DNA of 64,000 bases from Microbacterium hydrothermale (GCF_004854025.1 NZ_STGM01000001.1:620001-684000), one strand, 5' to 3'; positions 50,224-59,541 are shown, counted from the stretch's first letter. Notes: generated by a model not told the origin, from the letters alone. Program-made: numbers and translations.

Positions 50224-52346
50224 GAGAGGGTCTCCTCGGGGGATGGGGTGGGGGCGGATGCCGGGGTGTCGGCGGAATCGTGCGGTTCGGGGTGGTCGCT
50301 CGGCGTCGGCGTCGGCTCAGCGATTCGCGCATCCCCAGCCGCACCTCCCGCATCTGCGTCGGAGGTTGCGCGGATCTCTGAGGTCGTGCGCGTGGGAGCC
50401 GGATCATCGCTGCGATCGCGCGGCTCACCGACCTCTGGCACCAGCGTCGCGACCACCGCGTCTCGTGCGACCTGCGCACCCGCGGACGTGCGCAGCCGCA
50501 CCGTGCCGGCGTGCGGCGCGGTCACCGTGTGCTCCATCTTCATCGCCTCGATCGTGACGAGCCGGGCACCGGCTTCCACGGTGTCGCCGTCGGCGACATG
50601 CACGGCCACGACGGTTCCGGGAAGCGGGGCGAGCAGGTCGGGGTCGACGGCACCCGGTTCGCGGTGCGCCGCGGCCCGGCTCCGCGCGGCCGCGTCTCGT
50701 CGCGACACCACCCGCAGCCGGTGCGCTCCTCCGTCGGCGTGCACCCAGTACTCGACCGGGCCGCCCGCCACGACGGCGTCCTCCGCCGCGCGCGGCGCGA
50801 CCGCGTGCACGCGCCCCGCGTCGTCTTCGAGGAACACCGTGCGAGCGGCCGTCGCTCCCCCGGCGCGCCAGGCCCCGACGCCACCCCAGACCGAGTCGTC
50901 CGCAGGGGTCCCGGCATCCGCCACCGCCCTGTCGGCGACCGCGGCGAGCGCGGCCCGGGGCGGCTCCGGAGCGTCGGGGATCCCCCGGCGATCGAGCAAC
51001 CCCGTGTCGAGGTCGCCCGCGCGCACGGCGGGGTCGGCGAGCAGGGCCCGCAGATCGGCGATGTTCGTGTCGACGCCGAGCACGACGGTGTCGGCGAGCG
51101 CCGCGTCGAGGCGGGCGAGGGCCGTCTCACGGTCGGGACCGTGGGCGATGACCTTCGCGATCATGGGGTCGTACAGGGCGCTGACGACCGTTCCGGTTTC
51201 GACGGCGCCGTCGACGCGGGCACCGTCGACGCGGGCGGATCCCGGATGCCAGAGACTCACGGTCCCGGTCGCGGGCAGGTAGCCGCGGGCGGGCGTCTCG
51301 GCGTACACGCGCGCCTCGACCGCGTGCCCGTCGAGGCGGATCTCGCCGACCTCGAGCGGGAGGCCGGCGGCGACCCGCAGCTGCTGCTCGACGAGGTCGA
51401 TGCCCGTGACCATCTCGGTGACGGGGTGCTCGACCTGCAGGCGCGTGTTCATCTCGATGAAGAACGGCTCGTCGAGGCGGTCGCCCGCGACGAGGAATTC
51501 CACGGTCCCCGCGCCGAGGTAGCCGACGCTGCGGGCGGCGGCGACGGCGGCCTCTCCGAGGAGGGCGCGGGTCGCGGCATCCACCACGGGCGAGGGGGCC
51601 TCCTCGATGACCTTCTGATGCCGCCGCTGCAGGGTGCACTCGCGCTCGCCGAGCGAGAGGGTCGTGCCGTGCGCGTCGGCGAGAACCTGCACCTCGATGT
51701 GGCGGGGGCGCTCGAGCAGCCGCTCGAGCAGCAGCGTGTCGTCGCCGAACGCGGCGCGCGCGACCCGGCGCGCGGTGGCGAGCGCGTCGGCGAGGTCGGC
51801 GGGCGCGGTGGCGATCGTCATCCCCTTGCCGCCCCCTCCCGCCGAGGGCTTGACGAGCAGCGGGTATCCGGCGCGCGCGGCCGCCGCGGCGATCTCGTCG
51901 TCGTCGAGTCCCACCGCCGAGAACCCCGGCACGGTCGGCACCTCGTGCGCCGCGACGTGCTCTTTCGCGCGGATCTTGTCGCCCATGACCTCGAGCGCCT
52001 CGACGCCCGGCCCGACGAACACCACCCCGGCCGCGGTGCACGCGCGCGCGAACGCGGCGTTCTCGCTGAGGAAGCCGTATCCCGGGTGCACGGCATCCGC
52101 CCCGCTCGACACCGCGGCGGCGATCACCGCGTCGACGTCGAGGTACGAGGCCACGCGCACGGCGTGGTCGGCCTCGCGGGCGTGTGGGGCGTCGGCATCC
52201 GCGTCGGTGTACACGGCCACGGAGCGGATGCCGAGCCGGCGGAGCGTGCGGAACACGCGGCGGGCGATCTCGCCGCGGTTCGCGACCAGCACGCGGGTGA
52301 AGAGGGGACCGCTAGACCGGGGGGTGGTGAAGACAGGAACGCTCAT
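50220..52346 (-). CDS. accA1: acyl-CoA carboxylase alpha subunit (biotin carboxylase + BCCP)
   Basis: A 708-residue fusion. The biotin carboxylase part (about 15-460) has N-R-G-E-I-A-R-R, K-P-S-A-G-G-G-G-K-G-M (ATP-grasp) and E-M-N-T-R-L-Q-V-E-H. The biotin carrier E-A-M-K-M-E-H lies near residue 595. About 69 Pro/Asp/Thr-rich residues follow, an unusual tail since the carrier normally ends the protein. With the beta subunit it should carboxylate 3-methylcrotonyl-CoA. ATG 52346 is chosen; GTG 52352 would overlap the beta stop. Confidence 0.92.
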   Translation of the reverse strand: MSVPVFTTPRSSGPLFTRVLVANRGEIARRVFRTLRRLGIRSVAVYTDADADAPHAREADHAVRVASYLDVDAVIAAAVSSGADAVHPGYGFLSENAAFARACTAAGVVFVGPGVEALEVMGDKIRAKEHVAAHEVPTVPGFSAVGLDDDEIAAAAARAGYPLLVKPSAGGGGKGMTIATAPADLADALATARRVARAAFGDDTLLLERLLERPRHIEVQVLADAHGTTLSLGERECTLQRRHQKVIEEAPSPVVDAATRALLGEAAVAAARSVGYLGAGTVEFLVAGDRLDEPFFIEMNTRLQVEHPVTEMVTGIDLVEQQLRVAAGLPLEVGEIRLDGHAVEARVYAETPARGYLPATGTVSLWHPGSARVDGARVDGAVETGTVVSALYDPMIAKVIAHGPDRETALARLDAALADTVVLGVDTNIADLRALLADPAVRAGDLDTGLLDRRGIPDAPEPPRAALAAVADRAVADAGTPADDSVWGGVGAWRAGGATAARTVFLEDDAGRVHAVAPRAAEDAVVAGGPVEYWVHADGGAHRLRVVSRRDAAARSRAAAHREPGAVDPDLLAPLPGTVVAVHVADGDTVEAGARLVTIEAMKMEHTVTAPHAGTVRLRTSAGAQVARDAVVATLVPEVGEPRDRSDDPAPTRTTSEIRATSDADAGGAAGDARIAEPTPTPSDHPEPHDSADTPASAPTPSPEETLS

Positions 52347-52348
52347 GA

Positions 52349-54043
52349 TCACATCCGGAAGAGGCCGAAGCCCCGGTCGGCCAGCGGCACGCGGCTGACG
52401 ACGTCGAGCGCGAGGCCCAGCATCGTGCGCGTGTCGACGGGGTCGATCACCCCGTCGTCCCACAGGCGGGCGGTGGCGTAGTAGGGGCTGCCCTGCTCGT
52501 CGTAGCGGGCGCGGATGGGGTCTTCGAACGCCTGGCGCTCGGCATCCGGCCACTGCTCACCTCGCGCGGAGCGCTGATCGCGCTGCACGGTCGAGAGGAC
52601 GGATGCCGCTTGCGCGCCGCCCATGACCGAGATGCGGCTCGCGGGCCAGGTCCACAGGAACCGCGGGTCGTACGCGCGACCGCACATCGCGTAGTTGCCG
52701 GCCCCGTACGAGCCGCCGACGAGCACGGTGAGCTTGGGCACGCGGGTGGTGGCGACGGCGGTGACCATCTTGGCTCCGTCTTTCGCGATGCCCCCGGCCT
52801 CGGCGTCGCGCCCGACCATGAAGCCGGTGATGTTCTGCAGGAACAGCAGGGGGATGCCGCGCTGGTCGGCGAGTTCGATGAAGTGCGCCGCCTTGAGGGC
52901 CGACTCGCTGAAGAGCACGCCGTCGTTCGCGATGACCGCGACCGGGTGGCCGTGCAGGCGCGCGAACGCGGTGATGACGCTCTCGCCGTAGAGCGCCTTG
53001 AACTCGTGCAGCGAATCCGCGTCGACGAGGGTGTCGATGACGGCGCGCATGTCGACGGGCTGCGCGACGTCGACGGGGAGGAGGTCGTACAGATCGTGCG
53101 GGTCGCGGACGGGCTCGGCGGTCTCCGCGACCTCCCACACCGGCGCGGGCGTGGGCGGGAGGGTCGCGACGATGTCGCGGACGATCTCGAGCGCGTGCTC
53201 GTCGTCGTCGGCGAGGTGGTCCACGACTCCCGAGCGGCGCGCGTGCAGGTCGCCGCCGCCGAGCTGCTCGGCGGTGACGTCTTCGCCGATCGCGGCTTTC
53301 ACCAGCGGCGGGCCCCCGAGGAACACCGTGCCCTGGCCCCGCACGATGACGCTCTCGTCGCTCATCGCCGGCACGTAGGCCCCGCCCGCGGTGCACGAGC
53401 CCATCACCGCGGCGATCTGCGGGATGCCGCGGGCCGACAGCTGCGCCTGATTGCGGAAGATGCGGCCGAAGTGGTCGCGGTCGGGGAACACCTCGTCCTG
53501 CATCGGGAGGAAGGCTCCGCCCGAGTCGACGAGGTAGACGCACGGGAGCCGGTTGTCGAGGGCGATCTCCTGCGCGCGGAGGTGCTTCTTGACGGTGAGG
53601 GGGAAGTACGCCCCGCCCTTCACGGTGGCGTCGTTGGCGACGACCATCACGTGGCGTCCGTGCACGAGGCCGATGCCGGCGACGACCCCGGCTCCCGGCG
53701 CTCCTCCGTCGTAGAGACCGTGGGCGGCGAGCGGCGCGACCTCGAGGAAGGGACTGCCCTCGTCGAGCAAGCGGTCGATGCGGTCGCGGGCGAGGAGTTT
53801 GCCGCGTGCCGTGTGGCGGGCGCGCGCGGCGTCCGATCCCCCGCGGGCCGTGCGCGCGAGCGTGGCGCGCAGGTGGTCGGCGAGGTCGCGCTGGGTGGGC
53901 GCAGGGGTGGCGCCCGGCGCGGGGGTGGCGCCCGGCGCGGCGGCTGCGCCCGGCGCGGGGGCTGCGCCCGGCGCGGCGGCTGACGGCGCCGTGTCCCGCG
54001 CGGGGGCGTCGGGTGCGGGGTCGGTGACCGGTGCTGTGCTCAT
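52349..54043 (-). CDS. accD1: acyl-CoA carboxylase beta subunit (methylcrotonyl-CoA type)
   Basis: A 564-residue carboxyltransferase with two crotonase-like halves. G-S-C-T-A-G-G-A-Y and the downstream [12 protein letters not shown] are active-site loops. The catalytic part starts near residue 50; the first 45 residues are an Ala/Pro/Gly repeat (A-A-P-G-A-type), probably disordered. It is first in the operon beta-alpha-dehydrogenase-MaoC-lyase, and its promoter region shares an operator with the divergent TetR gene. Equivalent to M. tuberculosis Rv2502c. Confidence 0.92.
   Translation of the reverse strand: MSTAPVTDPAPDAPARDTAPSAAAPGAAPAPGAAAAPGATPAPGATPAPTQRDLADHLRATLARTARGGSDAARARHTARGKLLARDRIDRLLDEGSPFLEVAPLAAHGLYDGGAPGAGVVAGIGLVHGRHVMVVANDATVKGGAYFPLTVKKHLRAQEIALDNRLPCVYLVDSGGAFLPMQDEVFPDRDHFGRIFRNQAQLSARGIPQIAAVMGSCTAGGAYVPAMSDESVIVRGQGTVFLGGPPLVKAAIGEDVTAEQLGGGDLHARRSGVVDHLADDDEHALEIVRDIVATLPPTPAPVWEVAETAEPVRDPHDLYDLLPVDVAQPVDMRAVIDTLVDADSLHEFKALYGESVITAFARLHGHPVAVIANDGVLFSESALKAAHFIELADQRGIPLLFLQNITGFMVGRDAEAGGIAKDGAKMVTAVATTRVPKLTVLVGGSYGAGNYAMCGRAYDPRFLWTWPASRISVMGGAQAASVLSTVQRDQRSARGEQWPDAERQAFEDPIRARYDEQGSPYYATARLWDDGVIDPVDTRTMLGLALDVVSRVPLADRGFGLFRM
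53907..53978. repeat. four 18-base tandem repeats in accD1 5' end
   Basis: Units alternate GTGGCGCCCGGCGCGGGG and GCTGCGCCCGGCGCGGCG types, four in a row, encoding the Ala/Pro/Gly-rich N-terminal extension of the carboxylase. Confidence 0.8.
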
Positions 54044-54117
54044 GGCGGCTCCGTCTCGGCGCCGCATCGTCGACGGCGCCGTCGTCTCCCGCGGGGTCGT
54101 TCCCTCGGGAAGGGGTT

Positions 54118-54139
54118 TCAGTTAATGTTGGCTAACTGA
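54118..54139. promoter_or_regulatory. TetR operator between accD1 and tetR
   Basis: TCAGTTA (54118-54124) and TAACTGA (54133-54139) are perfect inverted arms around 8 bases. The element lies in the 118-base divergent gap, 22 bases before the TetR ATG, and its AT-rich arms contrast with the surroundings. It is the likely site at which the TetR protein controls itself and the leucine operon. Confidence 0.7.
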
Positions 54140-54161
54140 GATGCCAGGCTAACCCGAGCGG

Positions 54162-55025
54162 ATGCCGATGACAAGAGTTTCCGAAGACCCCCTCGACCCG
54201 CCCCGCGCGGCCGTCGACCCTCCCGTCACGGCACCTCTCGACCCGCCGCCCGCCGACGTCGCGCCCGACAGCACCCCGTCGTCGAACCGCTCCCTGACAC
54301 CCGAGCGCTCTCCGACACCCGACGGCTCCCCCGCCACCGCGCGCGACGGCTCCCCCGCCACCGCACGCGACCGCGCGAAAGCCGACCGACGCGCCGCCCT
54401 GCTCGCCGCCGCGGCGCGCCTGTTCGCCGAGCGCGGATTCGACGGCGTGACCCTCGGCGACATCGGCGAGGCCGTGGGCGTCAGCGGACCCGCCGTGTAC
54501 CGGCACGTGACGGGCAAGCAGGCTCTCCTCGGCGCGATCCTCGTCGACGTCAGCGAGCGCCTGCTCGAGGGAGGGCGCCGAGTCGCCGCCGCCGCGGCAT
54601 CCCCCCTCGACCGTCCCGCGGAACTCCCCGCCGACACGCCGCCCCCACCCACCCCCGGCCGGCGTGTCGCCACCGACATCCGCGCGACGGCAGACCCCGC
54701 CGCGGCGCTGCGGGCGCTCGTCGATTTCCACGTCGCATTCGCGCTCGCCGAGGCCGACGTCATCCGGGTACAGGACCGCGACCTCGACCGGCTCTCGCCC
54801 CACGACCGCCGGACGGTGCGCACCCTTCAGAACGCGTACGTCGCCGTGTGGACCGAGGCCCTCGCCGCGGCGCTCCCGGATGCCGAGGACGCCGCCGCGC
54901 GGCGCGTGCGCGCCCTCGCCTGCTTCGGGCTGATCAACTCGACGCCGCACAGCGTGCGCGGCGTGCCCGCGGCTCGCGTGCGGCCGACCCTGACCCGCAT
55001 GGCGCTGGCGGCGTTGACGGCCTGA
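54162..55025 (+). CDS. TetR/AcrR family regulator
   Basis: A 287-residue repressor. The helix-turn-helix is at about residues 78-125 (L-F-A-E-R-G-F-D-G-V-T-L-G-D-I-G-E-A-V-G-V-S-G-P-A-V-Y-R-H). The preceding 70 residues are Pro/Ser/Asp-rich with an exact two-copy G-S-P-A-T-A-R-D repeat, unusual for TetR; no alternative ATG or GTG would remove them. The ligand domain probably binds an acyl-CoA of leucine breakdown (inference from context). ATG 54168 is an alternative start. Divergent from accD1. Confidence 0.88.
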   Translation: MPMTRVSEDPLDPPRAAVDPPVTAPLDPPPADVAPDSTPSSNRSLTPERSPTPDGSPATARDGSPATARDRAKADRRAALLAAAARLFAERGFDGVTLGDIGEAVGVSGPAVYRHVTGKQALLGAILVDVSERLLEGGRRVAAAAASPLDRPAELPADTPPPPTPGRRVATDIRATADPAAALRALVDFHVAFALAEADVIRVQDRDLDRLSPHDRRTVRTLQNAYVAVWTEALAAALPDAEDAAARRVRALACFGLINSTPHSVRGVPAARVRPTLTRMALAALTA

Positions 55026-55067
55026 GCGCCGGCATCCGCCCCACCCCCGGTCACCGTCGAGCGACGC

Positions 55068-55094
55068 CTCCTCGGGTGTCCAGAACACCCGGAG
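55068..55094 (+). terminator. hairpin after tetR
   Basis: CCTCC-tCGGGTGT / ACACCCGGAGG with a short loop, about 45 bases after the TetR stop and ahead of the convergent E2 gene. Its core TGTCCAGAACACCCGGA resembles a hairpin at 44155-44172. Confidence 0.5.
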
Positions 55095-55164
55095 GTGCCG
55101 AGGGCGACCACTCCCCCGGCACCCGGCCCGTGTACCCACCGTGTCGTGCCGGTGGGAATCCGTC

Positions 55165-56721
55165 TCAGCGCAGCAGCATCGCCCGCCCGGGCTCGCGCAG
55201 CACGCCGGCGACGTCGGTCAGGAAGCGCGCGGCCTCCGCCCCGTCCACGACGCGATGGTCGAACGACAGGCTGAGCGTGAGCACGTCGCGCAGCGCGATC
55301 TCGCCCCGATGCTCCCAGGGCGTCCGCCGCACGGCGCCGACCGCGAGGATCCCGGCCTCGCCCGGATTGAGGATGGGCGTGCCGGCATCCACCCCGAACA
55401 CCCCGACGTTGGTGATCGAGAACGTCCCGCCGGTCATGTCGGCGGGGGCCGTCCGTCCGGCGCGGGCGGTGCCGGCGAGCTCGGCGATCGCGTCGGCGAG
55501 GTCGACGAGCGGCAGGCGGTCGGCATCCCGGATGACGGGCACCACGAGACCGCGATCGGTCGCGGCCGCGATGCCGAGGTCGACGTAATGGTGCTCGACG
55601 ATCTCGAAGGCGTCCTCGTCCCACCGCGCGTTCAGCGCCGGCGTGCGCCCGAGGGCGAGGCACACCGCCTTGGCGACGATCGCGAGCACGCCGATGCGGT
55701 GCCCGTCGAGGGCGCGGTCGGTCTTGAGGGATGCCAACAGCTCGGTCGTCGCGGTCACGTCGACCGTGAGGAAGGTCGTCGCGTGCGGAGCGGTGAAGGC
55801 ACTGTGCACCATCGCGGCGGCGGTGTGCTTGCGCACGCCCCGGATGGGGGTGCGCGTGACGCGATCGCCGGTCGCGGAGCCACCGGCCGGGGGGACCGTC
55901 GACGCGGGAGCGGGAGTGGAAGCTGTGGCCGGCACGCGCGCCGCGTACTCCTCGACGTGCGCGCGGGTGATGGTCTCACCCGGGTGGGCCGCGGCGACGA
56001 GCACGAGGTCGACGCCGAGGTCTTTCGCGAGCTTGCGCACCGGGGGCGTGGATCGCGGCCGCTCCAGCGGCAGGTCGATGGGTCCCGTGCGCACGACGTC
56101 GTGCGGAGCCGCCTCCCGCACGGCCGTATCGAGGTCGAGTGTCGTCGTCGCCCCCGCCCCTCGGGCACGCCGCCGCGGCCGCGCGCCCGAGCTCGGTGCG
56201 GCGCCGTATCCGACGAGGTTGGGGGTCGCGCGTTCGGGTTCGGTGGCGGCGGCCGCCGTCGTGCGGACGTCGCCGCCGCTGCGCCCGACAGGCACCGCCC
56301 GTTCCGGCGCGACGGACTCCGACTCCGCAGGACCGTCAGCTCCGGCGGTCGCCCCGACCGCCGTCGTGCGGACCTCGCCGCCGCTGTGCCGGGCCGGCAC
56401 CGCCCGCTCCGGCGCGGCGGACTCCGACTCCGCAGGCCGGTCGGTCCGGCCCTCTCCGGATGCCGGGACCTCGGCATCCGGCCCGCCGACGGCGAACGAC
56501 ACCAGGGGTGACCCGACCAACACCACGTCTCCCGCGGCGGCGTGCAGCCCCTGCACGGTCCCGGCGTAGGGCGAGGGGATCTCGACGACGGCCTTCGCGG
56601 TCTCGACCTCCGCAATGGTCTGGTTCAGCGCGACCTCGTCGCCCTCGGCGACCAGCCAGGCCACGATCTCGGCCTCGGGCAGTCCCTCCCCGAGGTCGGG
56701 CAGAAGGAATTCGGCGATCAT
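55165..56721 (-). CDS. bkdC: branched-chain 2-oxoacid dehydrogenase E2
   Basis: A 518-residue dihydrolipoyl acyltransferase. The lipoyl domain has Lys43 in E-V-E-T-A-K-A-V-V-E-I; an E1/E3-binding domain lies near residue 220; the catalytic domain ends F-D-H-R-V-V-D-G. Linker 1 (about 85-170) contains a near-exact internal duplication of about 27 residues. E3 is not in the window. It is the last gene after E1alpha and E1beta, overlapping by ATGA. Equivalent to M. tuberculosis BkdC (Rv2495c). Confidence 0.92.
   Translation of the reverse strand: MIAEFLLPDLGEGLPEAEIVAWLVAEGDEVALNQTIAEVETAKAVVEIPSPYAGTVQGLHAAAGDVVLVGSPLVSFAVGGPDAEVPASGEGRTDRPAESESAAPERAVPARHSGGEVRTTAVGATAGADGPAESESVAPERAVPVGRSGGDVRTTAAAATEPERATPNLVGYGAAPSSGARPRRRARGAGATTTLDLDTAVREAAPHDVVRTGPIDLPLERPRSTPPVRKLAKDLGVDLVLVAAAHPGETITRAHVEEYAARVPATASTPAPASTVPPAGGSATGDRVTRTPIRGVRKHTAAAMVHSAFTAPHATTFLTVDVTATTELLASLKTDRALDGHRIGVLAIVAKAVCLALGRTPALNARWDEDAFEIVEHHYVDLGIAAATDRGLVVPVIRDADRLPLVDLADAIAELAGTARAGRTAPADMTGGTFSITNVGVFGVDAGTPILNPGEAGILAVGAVRRTPWEHRGEIALRDVLTLSLSFDHRVVDGAEAARFLTDVAGVLREPGRAMLLR
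56252..56436. repeat. 80-base direct duplication in E2 linker
   Basis: Bases 56252-56331 and 56357-56436 are about 88 percent identical and 105 bases (35 codons) apart. They encode the repeated E-S-E-S-x-A-P-E-R-A-V-P linker segment. Confidence 0.8.
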
Positions 56722-57758
56722 CGCACGCCCCCTTCCACGGTCGACGCGCTCGCCCCACCGGGCATCCCGGGCGTCTCGCGCTCGAGCACCCGGTCGACCG
56801 CGAACAGGATGCGATCCAGGTCGGGCACGTGGTGCTTCTCGAGCTTCGACGGCGGATACGGGATGTCGTGTCCGGTCACGCGCTGCGGGGGCGCCTCGAG
56901 GTACGCGAAGCACTGCTCGGTGATGCTCGCGACGAGCTCCGCCCCGACCCCCGCCTGCCGCGCGGCCTCGTGGGTCACCACGACGCGTCCGGTCTTGCGG
57001 ACGGATGCCGCGACCGTGTTCATGTCGATCGGCGAGAGGGAGCGCAGGTCGATGACCTCGAGGGACAGGCCCTCGTCCTCCGCGGCGAGGGCTGCGTCCA
57101 AAGCCGTTCGCACCTGCGCGCCGTAGGTGACGATCGTCGCGTCGGTGCCCTCGCGGGCCACGCGGGCGAGGTGCATCGGCGGGGCGTCGGCGGGATCGGC
57201 ATCCAGGTCGACCTCGCCCTTGGAGTGGTACAGGCGCTTGGGCTCGAAGAAGATCACCGGGTCGTCGGACGCGATCGCCTGCTGCAGCATCACGTAGGCG
57301 TCCTGCGGGGTGCTCGGGGCGACCACGCGGAGTCCCGCGGTGTGCACGAAGTACGCCTCGGGCGACTCGGAGTGGTGCTCGGCCGCGCCGACGCCGCCGG
57401 CCCACGGGATGCGGATGACGAGCGGCATCCGGATGCGCCCGTTGCTGCGGTAGTGGAGCTTCGCGACCTGGCAGACGATCTGGTCGAACGCGGGGTAGAC
57501 GAAGCCGTCGAACTGGATCTCGACGACCGGTCGGTAGCCGCGCAGGGCGAGGCCGACCGCGGTGCCGACGATCCCGGCCTCGGCGAGGGGGCTGTCGATC
57601 ACGCGCTGGGCGCCGAAGCGCTGCTGCAGCCCGTCCGTCACGCGGAAGACGCCGCCGAGCTTGCCGATGTCCTCGCCCATGAGCAGGACCTTGTCGTCGT
57701 TCTCGAGCGCCTGCGACAGGCCCGCGTTGATCGCGGAACCGAGCGTGAGCGCGGTCAC
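56718..57758 (-). CDS. bkdB: branched-chain 2-oxoacid dehydrogenase E1 beta
   Basis: A 346-residue transketolase-type subunit. G-E-D-I-G-K-L-G-G-V-F-R near residue 27 and E-I-Q-F-D-G-F near 88 are typical, as is the C-terminal T-G-H-D-I-P-Y-P. Together with E1alpha it decarboxylates the 2-oxoacids of Leu, Ile and Val using thiamine diphosphate. GTG 57758 overlaps the E1alpha stop and its stop overlaps the E2 start. Confidence 0.93.
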   Translation of the reverse strand: MTALTLGSAINAGLSQALENDDKVLLMGEDIGKLGGVFRVTDGLQQRFGAQRVIDSPLAEAGIVGTAVGLALRGYRPVVEIQFDGFVYPAFDQIVCQVAKLHYRSNGRIRMPLVIRIPWAGGVGAAEHHSESPEAYFVHTAGLRVVAPSTPQDAYVMLQQAIASDDPVIFFEPKRLYHSKGEVDLDADPADAPPMHLARVAREGTDATIVTYGAQVRTALDAALAAEDEGLSLEVIDLRSLSPIDMNTVAASVRKTGRVVVTHEAARQAGVGAELVASITEQCFAYLEAPPQRVTGHDIPYPPSKLEKHHVPDLDRILFAVDRVLERETPGMPGGASASTVEGGVR

Positions 57759-58891
57759 TTCTCGAACCCCGCGAGGTAGTCGACGTACTCGGCCTTCTGA
57801 CGGTCCAGACCCGCGTGCGGCTCGGCGTAGACGTGGTCGAACATCGTCTCGGGAGAGCGCGTGGTCGCCCCGATGCACGCGGAACGCACCTCCGCGGCGA
57901 GGGCGTCGGCCGCGCGGGCCACCTCGTCGAGGGCGGAGTCGTCGAGCACGCCCTCGGCGCGCAGGTACGCCTCGAGGCGCGCGATGGGGTCGCGGCGGGT
58001 CCACGCCTCGACCTCGTCGGCGTCGCGGTAGCGCGTGGGGTCGTCGCTCGTGGTGTGCGGTCCCAGGCGGTAGGTCACCGCCTCGATGAATGAGGGTCCC
58101 TCTCCGCGCCGAGCGCGGTCGAGGGCCCACCTCATCGCGGCGACGCACGCGAGGGCGTCGTTGCCGTCGATGCGCATGCTCGGGATGCCGAACCCCGGCG
58201 CCCGACCCGCGATCGGGTACTTCGCCTGCACGGTGACGGGTTCGCTGATCGCCCACTGGTTGTTCGAGCACACGAAGACGACCGGGGCGCGGAACGAGGA
58301 GGCGAACACCATCGCCTCGTTGACGTCGCCCTGGCTCGTGGCGCCGTCGCCGTAGTAGGCGACGGCGACGTCGGTGGACCCGTCACGCTGGGCGCCCATC
58401 GCCCAGCCGGTGGCGTGGAGCGACTGCGCGCCGATGATGATCTGCGGCGGGGCGGCGTTGATCGTGCGGTGGTCGTAGGCGGAGTGCTCCTCGCCGCGCC
58501 ACGCCAGCACGTAGTCGGCGGGCTTCGCGCCCCGGCCGAGGAGCACGCCGTGCTCGCGGTAGCTGGGGAAGACGAAGTCGCCCGGGGCGAGGGCGTGCGC
58601 GGTACCGACCTGCACGGCCTCCTGACCGCGACAGGGCGCCCACAGCGCGAGCTGGCCCTGGCGCTGCAGGGCGACGCCCTCGGCGTCCACGCGCCGGGTG
58701 AGGACCATGTCGCGGTGGAGGGCGCGCAGCTCGTGGGGCGAGAGGTCGGTGATCCAGGGGTCGAGGTCGGCGTCGGGGACGCGCGTTCCGTCGGGCTCGA
58801 GGAGGCGCGCGACGTCGTCGACGTCGCCGCGGGTGCCGGTGGGTCCGCGGTCGGCGGCTCCCTGCTCCGGCGTGGTCTGGGTGTACGTCAT
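57755..58891 (-). CDS. bkdA: branched-chain 2-oxoacid dehydrogenase E1 alpha
   Basis: A 378-residue subunit carrying the thiamine diphosphate motif G-D-G-A-T-S-Q-G-D-V-N-E-A (near residue 178) to N-N-Q-W-A-I-S. First gene of the bkd operon. Two ATGs are possible; 58891 is preferred because GGAGG is 7 bases upstream, versus one base for 58897. The frame to 58954 is not used. It diverges from the Lrp/AsnC gene, the likely regulator. Confidence 0.92.
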   Translation of the reverse strand: MTYTQTTPEQGAADRGPTGTRGDVDDVARLLEPDGTRVPDADLDPWITDLSPHELRALHRDMVLTRRVDAEGVALQRQGQLALWAPCRGQEAVQVGTAHALAPGDFVFPSYREHGVLLGRGAKPADYVLAWRGEEHSAYDHRTINAAPPQIIIGAQSLHATGWAMGAQRDGSTDVAVAYYGDGATSQGDVNEAMVFASSFRAPVVFVCSNNQWAISEPVTVQAKYPIAGRAPGFGIPSMRIDGNDALACVAAMRWALDRARRGEGPSFIEAVTYRLGPHTTSDDPTRYRDADEVEAWTRRDPIARLEAYLRAEGVLDDSALDEVARAADALAAEVRSACIGATTRSPETMFDHVYAEPHAGLDRQKAEYVDYLAGFEK

Positions 58892-59031
58892 CGTCATCCC
58901 TCCAGGTGCGGCCCGGGCTCCTCGTGAGAGCGGGGGCGGTCCGGGTGCCGGCAACAGCGCCGACGAGGCCGACCGTACGCGCGGAATGCACCCCGCTCAA
59001 GACCTCGCCGTCATATTGAGCACAGTGCACG

Positions 59032-59059
59032 TTGCGCGGCACAGAGGCACTGCTAATGT
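59032..59059 (+). promoter_or_regulatory. candidate promoter of the Lrp/AsnC gene
   Basis: TTGCGC (59032-59037) and TAATGT (59054-59059) are 16 bases apart; the next purine-start is at the ATG of 59068, giving a leaderless mRNA. A GTGCAC palindrome lies just upstream. Confidence 0.55.
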
Positions 59060-59067
59060 TTCGCAGC

Positions 59068-59541
59068 ATGAGCAAGCTCGACGCGGTCGACCTCGACCTC
59101 CTCCGCGCCCTGTCCGCCGATCCGCGCGCCACCGTCGTCGCGCTCGCCGAGAAGCTCGGCCTCTCGCGCAACACCGTTCAGGCGCGCATGAGCCGCCTCG
59201 AACGCGGGGGCGTCTTCCTCTCGTTCGAGCGCACGCTGTCGGCCGAGGCCCTCGGTTTCCCGATCGAGGCGTTCCTGCAGGTGACGGTGCGTCAGGCCGA
59301 GCTGCCCGCGATCCGCGAGGAGCTCGCGAAGGTCCCCGAGGTGCTGCAGGCGCACGGCCTGAGCGGTCAGGTCGACCTGCTCGTGCGGGTCGCGTGCCGC
59401 GACACGCAGCACCTGTTCGACACCGACGCCCGCATCCTCGCGATCGAGGGCGTGGAGCGCACCGAGACGTCTCTCGTGATGGGCGAGGTCATCGGCTACC
59501 GGGTGGGTCCGCTGATGCAGCTGGCCCGCGAGGAGATCTAG
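59068..59541 (+). CDS. Lrp/AsnC family transcriptional regulator
   Basis: A 157-residue feast/famine regulator. Residues 1-50 hold the helix-turn-helix (D-L-D-L-L-R-A-L-S onward, L-G-L-S-R-N-T-V-Q-A-R-M); the C-terminal RAM domain begins near 65 and should sense an amino acid. It is divergent from bkdA-bkdB-bkdC and probably controls it, as BkdR does elsewhere. ATG 59068 stands 8 bases after TAATGT; the in-frame ATG 59056 lies inside that hexamer, so it is disfavoured. Confidence 0.9.
   Translation: MSKLDAVDLDLLRALSADPRATVVALAEKLGLSRNTVQARMSRLERGGVFLSFERTLSAEALGFPIEAFLQVTVRQAELPAIREELAKVPEVLQAHGLSGQVDLLVRVACRDTQHLFDTDARILAIEGVERTETSLVMGEVIGYRVGPLMQLAREEI

Noticed and set aside
49147..51282. 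711-codon plus-strand frame opposite the dehydrogenase and carboxylase
   Set aside because: Antisense shadow; composition dominated by Arg, Gly, Val with no motif.
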